From: CAYHCE01 sp964355015
Lineage (GTDB): Bacteria > Cyanobacteriota > Cyanobacteriia > PCC-6307 > Cyanobiaceae
Length of the DNA stretch: 64,000 bases
Assembly: GCA_964355015.1 (NCBI GenBank)
Contig: CAYHCE010000001.1
Location: 62,001 to 126,000 of the forward strand
Reading direction: 5' to 3'
The notes under the pieces are model-generated. The model did not search any database. It was not told the DNA's origin and saw only the letters and a program-made list of their open reading frames with translations. This document shows positions 41,721 through 50,498 of the stretch, piece by piece (position 1 is the stretch's first letter; each line of letters opens with the position of its first letter). Both the position numbers and the translations under genes were made by a program.

Positions 41721-41842
41721 CAGCGGCCCAGCAGAAGGACAGTGGACGCCTCCGCCAGGCTGCCGAGCAGGGCGCTGAGGCGCTTGATCGCGATCCCGTG
41801 GACCACGACGGTCTGACGCAGGGCCGCCATCAGGCACAACAT
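41720..41842 (-). CDS. Possible 40-residue ORF coupled to mqo
   Basis: From ATG 41842 a 40-codon frame (MLCLMAALRQTVVVHGIAIK, then RLSALLGSLAEASTVLLLGR) ends in TGATG, so its stop overlaps the mqo ATG. Nearly every third codon position is G or C, as in real genes here. An in-frame TTG at 41869 would add nine residues (MICGGGAAP). No family is recognised; it is largely hydrophobic. It could be a small membrane protein or a leader coupling translation to mqo. Confidence 0.4.
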   Translation of the reverse strand: MLCLMAALRQTVVVHGIAIKRLSALLGSLAEASTVLLLGR

Positions 41843-41983
41843 CGGCGCCGCCCCGCCGCCGCAGATCAACAGAACTGCAGCCGGGGCCAGCGCGGCAGCT
41901 CTGCTGCTGGCCAGATCGCGCCTGGTTGCGCAGAAAGCGGTGAGCCGTGCCGGGGTCGGCCGTGTTTTAAGATCCTTTCGTGC

Positions 41984-42055
<72 letters not shown>

Positions 42056-42152
42056 TTCGATGGTTCCGTCTGGAGCGCGATCTGCCCAGCAGGGGCGGCC
42101 CGGTCGGGCGGAAGGGTCACGATCGAGACAACCGATCGCTCCTCTATGCTTC

Positions 42153-42677
42153 TCAGGCTGCGTGGCTGTGGCGGTCGCCTTCAGCCATGCCTTCGGTTCG
42201 TTCTGGTGCTCTTTCAGCGCCCTCACCTCGCTGCTGCTCGCGGAGCTCGAACTGCAGGTGTGGGGTGGTGGCCCGGCCGCTCTGGCCCACGTGGCCTATG
42301 GCCTGGCCGGCGCTCACCGCTTCCCCCGGCATCACGGCGATGTCGAGAAGATGGGAGTAGAGGGTGCGCCAGCCGCGCCCGTGATCCAGCACCACGGTTC
42401 CCATCTGGGCGGCCAGTATTGCCGTTCCTGCCGGCACGATCAGATCCTGGCCGGTGTGCGTTCGCCCGGCCTGGCGTGACTCCGGGAAGAGCCAGCCGCA
42501 GGGATCGACCTCCTTGGCCTGCCGCTCCAGGGGATAGAGGAGAGTGAGGGGCTGACCGGGCCTCGGCGGGCCCACCACCGGCGCAGGGCCTGCAGCCGGG
42601 GAGACGCCGGCGATGGCGGCAGCGGTGGTTCCTGCAGGGGGCGTTCCTGCGCCTGGCGGGCGGAAGTAGGGCGGCAC
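42153..42677 (-). CDS. M23 (LytM-like) peptidase-domain protein, possibly frameshifted and inactive
   Basis: From GTG 42677, 174 residues: a Pro/Ala-rich linker (1-45), then an M23 domain with H74-TGQ-D78 (the HxxxD metal motif) and YSH109L. The final HxH motif reads H140-L-Q142, so the expected zinc-ligand His is Gln. No signal peptide is in this frame; a hydrophobic signal-like segment (LLLGVVLISALRL) lies just upstream in another frame (about 42735-42700), and a one-base shift would fuse it to the WWQHTPVPPYFRP segment. It may be a degenerate regulator-type M23, or the sequence has a frameshift. Confidence 0.7.
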   Translation of the reverse strand: MPPYFRPPGAGTPPAGTTAAAIAGVSPAAGPAPVVGPPRPGQPLTLLYPLERQAKEVDPCGWLFPESRQAGRTHTGQDLIVPAGTAILAAQMGTVVLDHGRGWRTLYSHLLDIAVMPGEAVSAGQAIGHVGQSGRATTPHLQFELREQQRGEGAERAPERTEGMAEGDRHSHAA

Positions 42678-42791
42678 CGGCGTGTGCTGCCACCAACCTG
42701 AGGGCGGAGATCAGCACCACACCCAGCAACAGTCGGGTAACCCGCTCCGCTCCGACAACGCCACAGCGGTGCTGTAACGCCGCGGGCAGGC

Positions 42792-43211
42792 TCAGGCCAG
42801 AACGGGGCTGCGCACCAGGCTGGCGTGCAGCAGGTCCATCACCTGCAGGATTCGGTCGCTCTCGGGGGCGTCGATCTCCAGCTGCTGGGCCAGGTCCTCG
42901 AGGATCCGACGCTCCTGGGCCACCAGTTCGCCGTCGGAACGCATGATCTCCGCGGCCACGGCGAAGGCGGTTCGGCGCTGGTGGGGGTCGAGCTGCTTGG
43001 CCGCCCGGGCCATCATCAGCGGCGCCCCCTCGGCCCGCAGCTCGGCCAGCAGGCGATCGAACAGCTGGATCATCTCCGCATCGCCCATCTGCTGGAACGG
43101 GGCGCGGTAATCGAGGGAATGGCGCAGGGCCCTGGAGCCGGCGCGGCTGAGCACGCCGTCCCAGGAGACGGCGGCAAGGGCGACGGCGACGAAGGCGGTG
43201 GGGGAATCCAT
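42792..43211 (-). CDS. TerB-like family protein
   Basis: A 139-residue all-helical protein from ATG 43211, matching the TerB (tellurite resistance/DjlA N-terminal) fold: VAVALAAVSWDGVLSRAGSR, AAEIMRSDGELVAQERRILEDLAQQL (an acidic DGE metal-type turn) and a C-terminal helix. The function of stand-alone TerB proteins in cyanobacteria is not settled, and tellurite resistance is not implied. Confidence 0.72.
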   Translation of the reverse strand: MDSPTAFVAVALAAVSWDGVLSRAGSRALRHSLDYRAPFQQMGDAEMIQLFDRLLAELRAEGAPLMMARAAKQLDPHQRRTAFAVAAEIMRSDGELVAQERRILEDLAQQLEIDAPESDRILQVMDLLHASLVRSPVLA

Positions 43212-43276
43212 GGGACCGTTGGTGGGTACCTCCACTCCGTCATGGCGACGGCGCGGCAGCCGTGCCGTCTTGATCG

Positions 43277-44950
43277 CTACCGCTGCTGAGATTCGAGCGG
43301 CGGGGAGTCGACCTGCAGCCGCACTCCGGTGGCCTCCGCCAGGGGTTCGGCGCAGGCCTGCAGGCTCCACCGTTCCAGGCTCAGGTCCAGATCGGCGCTG
43401 GCGGGTTCGAGCGCGATCGTCAGATCGGTGGCGGTGCAGTGGATCCGCAGACCTTCCACCGCGGGCTTGGGGCGTCGGTCGAGGGAGGCGGCCAGCCGCA
43501 GCAGCAGCGCCATCGTGTTGACGGTGCGGCGCTGTTCGCGACCGGGCAGCAGCAGCCAGGCCTCGTGGCGTTTCTTCGGCAGGCTGCGGCGGTGGTAGCG
43601 AGCGATCGCCGCCACCATCAGCTGCTCCGATTCGGAGTAGCCCAGCAGGTCGCCGTGGCGAATCAGGTACCAGCTGTGCTTGTGATAGGCGCCGATGTTG
43701 ATGTGCTGACCGCTGCTGTGCAGCATCGCGGCGGCCCAGAGCAGCTGGCGACCCTCGCCCTTGTCCTGGTGCAGCACGTGGCGGCACTGGTCGTAAAGGC
43801 GAAGGGCATGCTCTGCCACCCGCTCCGCCCTGGCCTGATCCACTCCGTAGCGCTGGGCCAGATGCAGGACCGTGCGCTGCCGGATGCTGCTCTGGAAGGA
43901 GAAGCGGTCCACGATCAGGTCGTGGCGCAGCATCCAGTCGACGATCAGCCCTTCGCGCAGCGCCCTCTCGCTGATCACCAGTTCCCCGGCCTGGAGCATG
44001 GCCATCGCCTGCTGCAGCACCAGTGCGCCCGGCACGATGATCTCGGCCCTTCGGTCGTTCATCGCCGGCAGGGCCTTCCGCTGCTCCAGAGACATGGCGG
44101 CCAGCCGGTTCACCAGTTGATCGATCCGCTCCCGGCTCACCCGGTAACCCTGCAGTCGCAGCGGCGGGCGTTCCTCTTCAGCCGCCGCCAGGGCCGCGAG
44201 CGTCATTGCCGTGCCGCTGGTGGCCACCATCACCGGCTTCTCCGCCGGCCGCAGGTGCCCCTTCACCTGCTCCACCGCCGGCTCCAGCGAGCCCTGGATG
44301 AAGGCCCTCAGGAAGGCCAGCCGCGCCGGCGGAAGCGGATCCTGGCGGACGAAATCCCGCTGCAGCCGCACCGCGCCAAGGCGGGTGCTGGTCAGCACCC
44401 GGGCGTCGCGCCCGTCGGCCAGCACCAGTTCGGTGGAGCCGCCGCCGATGTCGAGGATCAGATGCGGGCGGTTGCCGAAGGCCATGCCCGAGAGCACGCC
44501 CAGATAGATCAGCCGAGCCTCCTCCGGCCCGCTCACCAGATCCACCTCCAGCCCGAGCTGCTCCTGCACCGCCTGGATGAAGGTGCGGCCGTTGGGCGCT
44601 TCCCGCACGGCGCTGGTGGCGGCGGTGAGGATCTGCTCCACCCCGTGGCTTTCGGCCAGGGCTCGGCAGTGCCGCAGGGCCAGAAAGGCCCGCTCGATCG
44701 CCGCCGCGCTCAGGTCGCCCGTTTCCGGATCGCGCTCCCCCAGCCGGGTGGTCGACTTTTCCGCCAGCACCACCCGGAAACTGCGCAGCTCAGGGTCGAC
44801 CGCGGCGATCAGAAGGTGAATCGAGTTGGTGCCGATGTCAATGGCTGCCACCTGCCGCAGTCCGCCAGCGGGCGTTGCAGCCGTGGCCCCCGGCTCCGTC
44901 GCCGGAGAGGGGGCCAGCACCGGTTCGAGCGTGCTGTCGGGTAGGGCCAT
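43277..44950 (-). CDS. ppx: Ppx/GppA-family exopolyphosphatase
   Basis: A 557-residue protein: ASKHA fold with AIDIGTNSIHLLIAAVD near 35-50, the phosphate motif LILDIGGGSTELVL, and a C-terminal HD-type helical domain (about 340-510; WAAAMLHSSGQHINIGAYHKHSWYLI). It degrades polyphosphate and/or pppGpp. The length fits two-domain exopolyphosphatases. Confidence 0.92.
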   Translation of the reverse strand: MALPDSTLEPVLAPSPATEPGATAATPAGGLRQVAAIDIGTNSIHLLIAAVDPELRSFRVVLAEKSTTRLGERDPETGDLSAAAIERAFLALRHCRALAESHGVEQILTAATSAVREAPNGRTFIQAVQEQLGLEVDLVSGPEEARLIYLGVLSGMAFGNRPHLILDIGGGSTELVLADGRDARVLTSTRLGAVRLQRDFVRQDPLPPARLAFLRAFIQGSLEPAVEQVKGHLRPAEKPVMVATSGTAMTLAALAAAEEERPPLRLQGYRVSRERIDQLVNRLAAMSLEQRKALPAMNDRRAEIIVPGALVLQQAMAMLQAGELVISERALREGLIVDWMLRHDLIVDRFSFQSSIRQRTVLHLAQRYGVDQARAERVAEHALRLYDQCRHVLHQDKGEGRQLLWAAAMLHSSGQHINIGAYHKHSWYLIRHGDLLGYSESEQLMVAAIARYHRRSLPKKRHEAWLLLPGREQRRTVNTMALLLRLAASLDRRPKPAVEGLRIHCTATDLTIALEPASADLDLSLERWSLQACAEPLAEATGVRLQVDSPPLESQQR

Positions 44951-45064
44951 CAGGCGTCCGGCCGGGTGCAGACGGCGTCACTTTGCCACCGGAGCCTTCA
45001 CGATCCGCCGGGCCCTGTGCCGGCGGGCAGCAGACCGCCACGCCGTGAGTCCTAACCTGCCGCC

Positions 45065-45946
45065 ATGAACATCCGCGCCTCCCTGCGGGGCTGGTTCGAG
45101 CTGCTGCGCTGGGACAAGCCCAGTGGGCGCCTCATCCTGCTGATCCCAGCCGGTTGGGCCCTCTGGCTCCTCCCCGGGGGAGCGCCGCCCACACCGCTGC
45201 TGGGGCTGATCGTGCTGGGCGGGCTGGCGGTGAGTGGAGCCGGCTGTGTCGCCAACGACCTCTGGGACCGTCGCATCGATCCGCTCGTGGAGCGCACCTG
45301 TGGCCGGCCGCTGGCCAGCGGCCGGGTGAGCGTGGCCAGTGCCACGGTGCTGCTGCTGCTGTGCCTGGCGGCGGCCCTGGCGGTGGTGCTGCTGCTGCCG
45401 GCGGCTGGGCGCGGCCCCTGCCTGCTGCTGGCGGTCGCCAGCCTGCCGCCGGTCCTGCTCTACCCCTCCGCCAAGCGCTGGTGCCCCTTCCCCCAGGCAG
45501 TTCTGGCGCTCTGCTGGGGCTTCGCCGTGCTGATCCCCTGGGCCGCCGCCAGCGGCTCCCTTCGGGGTGGCTGGCCCCTGGTGCTGGTCTGGCTGGCCAC
45601 GCTGCTGTGGACCTTTGGCTTCGACACCGTCTACGCCATGGCCGATCGACCCGATGACGCCGCCCTCGGGCTGCGCAGCAGTGCCCTCAGCCTCGGGGCT
45701 GCGGCTCCCACCGCCGTGGCGCTCTGCTATGCCCTCTCGTCGCTGCTGCTGGCCCTGGCCGCCGCCCTGAGCGGTGTGGTGTGGCCGTTCTGGCCGCTCT
45801 GGGCCGTGGCGGCCTTCGGCATGCAGCGGGAGGCGGCGCTCCTGCACGGCGATCCCCCCCGGGCCCGTTTCGGACTCCATTTCGGACACCAGGTGTGGCT
45901 CGGCGGGCTGCTGCTGCTGGCCCTGGTGCTGGGGAGGGTGGTATGA
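45065..45946 (+). CDS. ubiA: 4-hydroxybenzoate polyprenyltransferase (UbiA family)
   Basis: A 293-residue membrane prenyltransferase with about eight spans. The first Asp motif is NDLWDRRIDPLVERTCGRPLASG and the second lies in DTVYAMADRPDDAALGLRSSA. In cyanobacteria this enzyme attaches the prenyl tail to 4-hydroxybenzoate for plastoquinone. The stop overlaps the ATG of the next gene. Confidence 0.93.
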   Translation: MNIRASLRGWFELLRWDKPSGRLILLIPAGWALWLLPGGAPPTPLLGLIVLGGLAVSGAGCVANDLWDRRIDPLVERTCGRPLASGRVSVASATVLLLLCLAAALAVVLLLPAAGRGPCLLLAVASLPPVLLYPSAKRWCPFPQAVLALCWGFAVLIPWAAASGSLRGGWPLVLVWLATLLWTFGFDTVYAMADRPDDAALGLRSSALSLGAAAPTAVALCYALSSLLLALAAALSGVVWPFWPLWAVAAFGMQREAALLHGDPPRARFGLHFGHQVWLGGLLLLALVLGRVV

Positions 45947-46899
45947 GCGATTGCGATGCCGCCACCGCGCTGGGTGTCGGCTCTCCCCTGCCTGCCCCGC
46001 TGCAAACCGGGGATCGGGTGAGGTTGGTGGCGGCCAGCTCTGCCCTGGCCGACCCGGACCGGCTCGAGCGTGGCATGGCTGTGCTCCGGAGCTGGGGGCT
46101 GGAGGTGAGCCTGCCCTTCGCTCCGGAGCGGCGCTGGGGCTACCTCGCCGGTGACGACCGGCAGCGCCACGCCGACCTCCTGCCGGACGACGGTGCCGAC
46201 CCCGAGGCTCTGCCCCACCGGCTGCTGGCCTGCGTACGCGGCGGCTGGGGGGCGGCCCGGCTGCTGGAGATCCCCCTCCCTCTCGTCGAGGGATGGCTGC
46301 TGGGCTTCTCCGATGTCACCTCCCTGCTCTGGGCCCAGCAGGCCCGCGGCCTGGGGGGGGCCGTTCACGGCCCTCTGGTCACCACCCTGGCGGACGAGCC
46401 GGCCTGGAGTCAGGAGCGGCTGCGGGCCCTGCTGTTCGGCCAGCCGCTGTCGGATCTGCAGGGGCAGCCCTGGCAGGGTGGCCATGCCGAGGGTCCCCTG
46501 CTGGTGGGCAATCTCACCGTGGCCACCCACCTGCTGGGCACCCCCCACCTGCCCCCGTTGCAGGGGGTGGTTCTGATCCTCGAGGACGTGGGCGAAGCCC
46601 CCTACCGGATCGAGCGCATGCTCACCCACTGGCGTCTCTGCGGCGCACTGCAGCAGCTGGCCGGCATCGGCTTCGGCAGTTTCGAGGGCTGCGACGATTC
46701 CGGCGATGCAGCGGACGAGATCGAGCCGGCCAAGCATCGGTTCTCGCTGGAGCAGGTGCTGCGCGAACGTACCGCCGACCTTGGCATCCCTGTGGTGGCT
46801 GCTCTGCCTGTGGGCCACGCTCCGGGCAACGCCGCCCTGCCCCTGGGGGTGACGGCACGGCTGGATGGCGAGGCCGGCCGGCTCAGCCTGCTGCTCTGA
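45943..46899 (+). CDS. S66-family LD-carboxypeptidase-like protein
   Basis: A 318-residue protein of the LdcA/MccF class: N-terminal GDRVRLVAASSAL, VRGGWGAARLLE, the Ser nucleophile in LLGFSDVTSLLWAQ, and the Glu/His pair further on (ILEDVGEAPYRIERML; LPVGHAPGNAALPLG). It should cleave the L,D-peptide bond in tetrapeptides during cell-wall recycling. ATG at 45943 overlaps ubiA (ATGA). Its 3' end overlaps ispD by 17 bases on the other strand. Confidence 0.9.
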   Translation: MSDCDAATALGVGSPLPAPLQTGDRVRLVAASSALADPDRLERGMAVLRSWGLEVSLPFAPERRWGYLAGDDRQRHADLLPDDGADPEALPHRLLACVRGGWGAARLLEIPLPLVEGWLLGFSDVTSLLWAQQARGLGGAVHGPLVTTLADEPAWSQERLRALLFGQPLSDLQGQPWQGGHAEGPLLVGNLTVATHLLGTPHLPPLQGVVLILEDVGEAPYRIERMLTHWRLCGALQQLAGIGFGSFEGCDDSGDAADEIEPAKHRFSLEQVLRERTADLGIPVVAALPVGHAPGNAALPLGVTARLDGEAGRLSLLL

Positions 46900-47596
46900 C
46901 CCGCACCCCCGTCCCGGTGGCCCGCTGCGCCAGAACCGCCTCGGCGATGCCCAGATCGAACGGGGTGGTGATCTTGATGTTCGAAGGCGGCGCCTCGATC
47001 ACCCGCACCGGCCAGCCGAGCCGCTCGAACAGGGCCGCGTCGTCGGTCACGCTCCAGCCCTCCGCCGCGGCCCGGGCATGGGCTGCGCGCAGCTGGGCCA
47101 CTGGGAAGCCCTGGGGCGTCTGGGCGGCCCAGAGGGTGCTGCGATCCGGTGTGTCCTGGATCGTGCCCTGCCCGTCCACCCGCTTGATCGTGTCGGTCAC
47201 GGGGGTGGCGGCGATCACCGCCTCGCCGCGGAGCGCGGCGGCGGCGCAGCGGGCGATCAGCATCGGGTCCACCAGACAGCGGGCGCCGTCGTGGATCAGC
47301 ACGGCCCCGGCCTCCTCCGGCAGGGCCGCCAGGCCGCGGCTGACTGACTCCTGCCGGGTGGTGCCCCCCTCGATCCAGTGCACCGGCCGATCCGGTGCGG
47401 CAGCTGCCACCACGGCCGCCACATCGGCCTGATCCACCGGCTGGCCCACCAGGCCGATCCAGCGGATCTCCTGGCAGGCCAGGGCCGCCTCCAGGGTCCA
47501 GGCCAGCACCGTCCGCCCTGCCACGGGCAGCAACAGCTTGTTGCGCTCCGCCCCCATGCGGCGACCGCTGCCGGCAGCGGCGATCAGCAAATGCAC
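46883..47596 (-). CDS. ispD: 2-C-methyl-D-erythritol 4-phosphate cytidylyltransferase
   Basis: A 237-residue MEP-pathway enzyme forming CDP-methylerythritol. The nucleotide motif LIAAAGSGRRMGAERNKLLLPV at the N-terminus, VLIHDGARCLV, and the TVTDTIK-like TPVTDTIKRV are present. The protein starts at ATG 47596, near the first base of the divergent intergenic region. Confidence 0.96.
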   Translation of the reverse strand: MHLLIAAAGSGRRMGAERNKLLLPVAGRTVLAWTLEAALACQEIRWIGLVGQPVDQADVAAVVAAAAPDRPVHWIEGGTTRQESVSRGLAALPEEAGAVLIHDGARCLVDPMLIARCAAAALRGEAVIAATPVTDTIKRVDGQGTIQDTPDRSTLWAAQTPQGFPVAQLRAAHARAAAEGWSVTDDAALFERLGWPVRVIEAPPSNIKITTPFDLGIAEAVLAQRATGTGVRVRAAG

Positions 47597-47635
47597 AAGC
47601 GACTCCCGCAGAAGGGCAGAACCAGACCAGATTCA

Positions 47636-47641
47636 TACAAT
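47636..47641 (+). promoter_or_regulatory. Possible -10 element upstream of the GT9-like gene
   Basis: TACAAT about 34 bases before the ATG at 47675, between two divergent genes. The matching -35 is weak. Confidence 0.35.
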
Positions 47642-47674
47642 CAGCCCGCCCGATGCCTGCGCGCCGCCGCCCCG

Positions 47675-48526
47675 ATGCGTGTACTTGTTCTGATTCCGGG
47701 CAGCAGCGCAACCCAACTGCAGGCCATCCCGGCGGTGGCCGCCGTGGCGGAGCACCTGTCTGCCCAGGTCCAGGTGGCCTGCCCCGCTGCCGCAGCACCG
47801 ATCTGGAAACTGTTACCGGCGGTCGAGAAGGTGCTGCCGTACAGCTTCGATCAGGGCACCAGCCTGGCGGACTGGGCCAACCTGCTCGGCGGCGTCCGGG
47901 AGCCCGATTTCCAGGTCTGTCTCAACCTGGCCAGCGGACGCTCGATCGACCTGCTGCTCTCTCTCAGCCACATCCCCACCCGCATCGCCCGCGGCGGCTT
48001 CTCCGCCACCGCAACGGTCACACCACCCGTCGCGGTCTGGCCCGCCCAGTCCCTTGAGGCCTGGCTGCGTCCGATCGGTGTTCCGCTCGATGCTTCTTCC
48101 TATCGGCTCCGCCTGCCCAAGCCCGTCCTCGAGGCCGCCGTCGCCAACCTGCCTGCCGGCACAGGCCCGCTCCTGCTCCTGGCTCCCGATCCCAGCCCCG
48201 CGGCCCAGGCGACGGACTGGCCTTCGGACCGCTGGCAGGAGCTGCCCGCCGCGATCCGCACCCGGCTCCCCGGGCTGCGGCTGCTCCGGTATCGTGCCGG
48301 CCTTGCGCCGCTTGAGCATGCCGCCGAGGTGGCGGCGGCCGACGTGGTGCTGAGCAGCGATCCGGTCACCACCGAGCTGGCCTTGCTCACCGGCACGCCG
48401 TTGGTGGCCCTGGGTCGTAGCGGCGACAGCCTGCCTGCCCGTCAGGGAGTACAAGGAATCGGCTCCGCTGGAACTCTGGAGCAGCTCAGCATCGCTGAGG
48501 TGCTCCACGCCCTGGGGCTGGGTTAG
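47675..48526 (+). CDS. Glycosyltransferase family 9-like (heptosyltransferase-type) protein
   Basis: A 283-residue protein of the GT9 (ADP-heptose:LPS heptosyltransferase) fold: N-terminal MRVLVLIPGSSATQLQAIPAV, a WPSDRWQELPAAI segment similar to the KxWP...W motif, and a C-terminal nucleotide-sugar-binding region (ADVVLSSDPVTTELALLTGTPLVALG). Cyanobacterial LPS lacks heptose in many cases, so the donor is uncertain. It precedes the channel gene by 26 bases. Confidence 0.72.
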   Translation: MRVLVLIPGSSATQLQAIPAVAAVAEHLSAQVQVACPAAAAPIWKLLPAVEKVLPYSFDQGTSLADWANLLGGVREPDFQVCLNLASGRSIDLLLSLSHIPTRIARGGFSATATVTPPVAVWPAQSLEAWLRPIGVPLDASSYRLRLPKPVLEAAVANLPAGTGPLLLLAPDPSPAAQATDWPSDRWQELPAAIRTRLPGLRLLRYRAGLAPLEHAAEVAAADVVLSSDPVTTELALLTGTPLVALGRSGDSLPARQGVQGIGSAGTLEQLSIAEVLHALGLG

Positions 48527-48552
48527 TCCACCCCCCTCCACCGGAGCGCCGG

Positions 48553-49683
48553 ATGCCCCAAAGCCCCTGGCGCCGTCGCCCAAGGTCTCCCTCCACCCGG
48601 ATCCGGCAGCCTTGGCGCACCCCGGTCCTGTCGCTGTTCCTCCTGGTCAACGCCTCGGCGGCGAGCTACCGCCTCACCGAAGGCTGGGACTGGGGCGATT
48701 GCTACTGGATGGTGCTGGTCACTCTCAGCACCATGGGCTGGAGCGATGGAACGACCCAGCCGCTCTCCGGTCCTGGTCGCCTCGTCACCACCCTCTCGAT
48801 CGTGGGAGGACTGGTGGTGGTCCAGCTCACCATCCAGGGCCTGCTGGGCCTGACGGATTCCGGATACTTCCGGCGGATGCGCGAACTCCGCTTCCGCCGC
48901 TGGCTGAACCGTATGCAAAACCATGTGATTCTCTGCGGCTACGGCCGCATCGGCCGTGAGATCGCCGCGCAGATCACCGCCGAAGGAGTGCCCCTGCTGA
49001 TCGTGGAGACGGATCCCGTGCGCAAGGAAGCCGCCGAAGACAGCGGACTGCCGGTGCTCCAGGCTGATGCCACCCTGGACGAAACCCTGGTGGAGGCTGG
49101 GATCCACCAGTGCCGCAGCCTGGTGGCGGCGCTGTCCAGCAATGCCGCCAACCTCTACGTGGTGCTCAGCGCCCGTGGGATCGCCCCGAACTGCCGCCTG
49201 ATCGCCCGCTCCGACAGCGAGGAGGCCGAGCGCAAACTGTTGCTGGCCGGTGCCGACCAGGTGGTGAGCCCCTACGTGGCCGGCGGGCGCACCATGGCCG
49301 CCACGGCCCTGCGGCCGCTGGCGGTGCGGTTCATGGACCTGCTGGCCGGTTCCGACTGCGAGGTGGAGGAGTTCCAGCTGAGCCGAGACGAGCGACTGCT
49401 CGGCGATCTCAATGGCAGGACCCTGGCCGAGCTGGAGCTGCGGCGGCGCACGGGAGCACTGGTGCTGGCGATTCGTACACCCGAACCCACCGAGGCCAGG
49501 GTCAGCTACTACCGCGGTACGGTCTACGGCAAGCAGGAGGCCCAGCTGATCGCCAACCCGGACGGTGGCGCCCGCCTGGGCCCTGGCCAGCTCCTGGTGG
49601 TGATGGGCAGCAAGGGGCAGCTCCAGAGCTTTGCCGCCCTGCTGGGTCCGGCCCTGGAGGGAGTGGAGACCATGCCCGACTGA
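48553..49683 (+). CDS. Two-helix K+-channel-like protein with RCK domain, altered filter
   Basis: A 376-residue protein: TM1 (about 23-40), pore loop, TM2 (about 78-100), then RCK_N with the NAD-type motif ILCGYGRIGREIA at 126-138 and an RCK_C domain (about 250-365). The pore reads T60-M-G-W-S-D65 where potassium channels have TVGYGD; the second filter Gly is Ser and Tyr is Trp. Ion selectivity is therefore uncertain. Overall architecture is MthK/Kch-like. Confidence 0.85.
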   Translation: MPQSPWRRRPRSPSTRIRQPWRTPVLSLFLLVNASAASYRLTEGWDWGDCYWMVLVTLSTMGWSDGTTQPLSGPGRLVTTLSIVGGLVVVQLTIQGLLGLTDSGYFRRMRELRFRRWLNRMQNHVILCGYGRIGREIAAQITAEGVPLLIVETDPVRKEAAEDSGLPVLQADATLDETLVEAGIHQCRSLVAALSSNAANLYVVLSARGIAPNCRLIARSDSEEAERKLLLAGADQVVSPYVAGGRTMAATALRPLAVRFMDLLAGSDCEVEEFQLSRDERLLGDLNGRTLAELELRRRTGALVLAIRTPEPTEARVSYYRGTVYGKQEAQLIANPDGGARLGPGQLLVVMGSKGQLQSFAALLGPALEGVETMPD

Positions 49684-49728
49684 GGACCTGGGGCGCATAC
49701 GATCTCCAGCCTCCACCCATTCCTGCCC

Positions 49729-50487
49729 ATGAGCGAACGTTCCGTCTCCCACCAGGCTGGCCAGATCGCCCTGGTGACCGGTGCCAGCCGTGGCATCGGT
49801 CGAGCGATCGCCCTTGAGCTCGCGGCCTCAGGCGCGACGGTGGTGGTGAATTACGCCAGTTCCAGCGCAGCCGCCGAGGCGGTGGTGGCCGAGATCGTCG
49901 CTGCCGGGGGAAGGGCCTGGAGCCATCAGGCCAACGTGGCGGTGGAGGAGGAGGTCGAGACGATGGTGAAGACGGTGCTCGAGCGCAGCGGACGCCTCGA
50001 TGTGCTCGTGAACAACGCCGGCATCACCCGCGATGGGCTGCTGATGCGGATGAAGACCGCAGACTGGCAGAGCGTGATCGACCTCAATCTCACCGGGGTC
50101 TTCCTCTGCACCCGAGCCGTCAGCCGCACGATGCTCAAGGCCCGCAGCGGCCGCATCGTCAACATCACTTCGGTGGTGGGACTGATGGGGAATCCCGGCC
50201 AGGCCAACTACAGCGCCGCCAAGGCGGGCGTGATCGGCTTCACCCGCAGCACCGCTGCCGAGTTCGCCAGCCGCGGCATCACGGTGAACGCCGTGGCTCC
50301 CGGCTTCATCGACACCGACATGACCAGGGACCTCGACGCCGAGCCGATCCTCGCCTCCATCCCCCTGGGACGGCTGGGTCAGCCCGAAGAGGTGGCCGGC
50401 GTGGTGCGGTTCCTGGCCACCGATCCCGCTGCCGCCTACATCACCGGACAGGTGCTGCAGGTGGATGGCGGCATGGTGATGCGCTGA
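49729..50487 (+). CDS. fabG: 3-oxoacyl-[acyl-carrier-protein] reductase
   Basis: A 252-residue short-chain dehydrogenase with TGASRGIG at the N-terminus, NNAGITRDGLLMRM, the active-site Ser in ITSVVG, and YSAAK. The RDxLLxRM/DWQSVIDLNLTG pattern is that of FabG rather than other SDRs. It carries out NADPH reduction in type II fatty acid synthesis. Confidence 0.94.
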   Translation: MSERSVSHQAGQIALVTGASRGIGRAIALELAASGATVVVNYASSSAAAEAVVAEIVAAGGRAWSHQANVAVEEEVETMVKTVLERSGRLDVLVNNAGITRDGLLMRMKTADWQSVIDLNLTGVFLCTRAVSRTMLKARSGRIVNITSVVGLMGNPGQANYSAAKAGVIGFTRSTAAEFASRGITVNAVAPGFIDTDMTRDLDAEPILASIPLGRLGQPEEVAGVVRFLATDPAAAYITGQVLQVDGGMVMR

Positions 50488-50498
50488 TCCCCCCTTGC

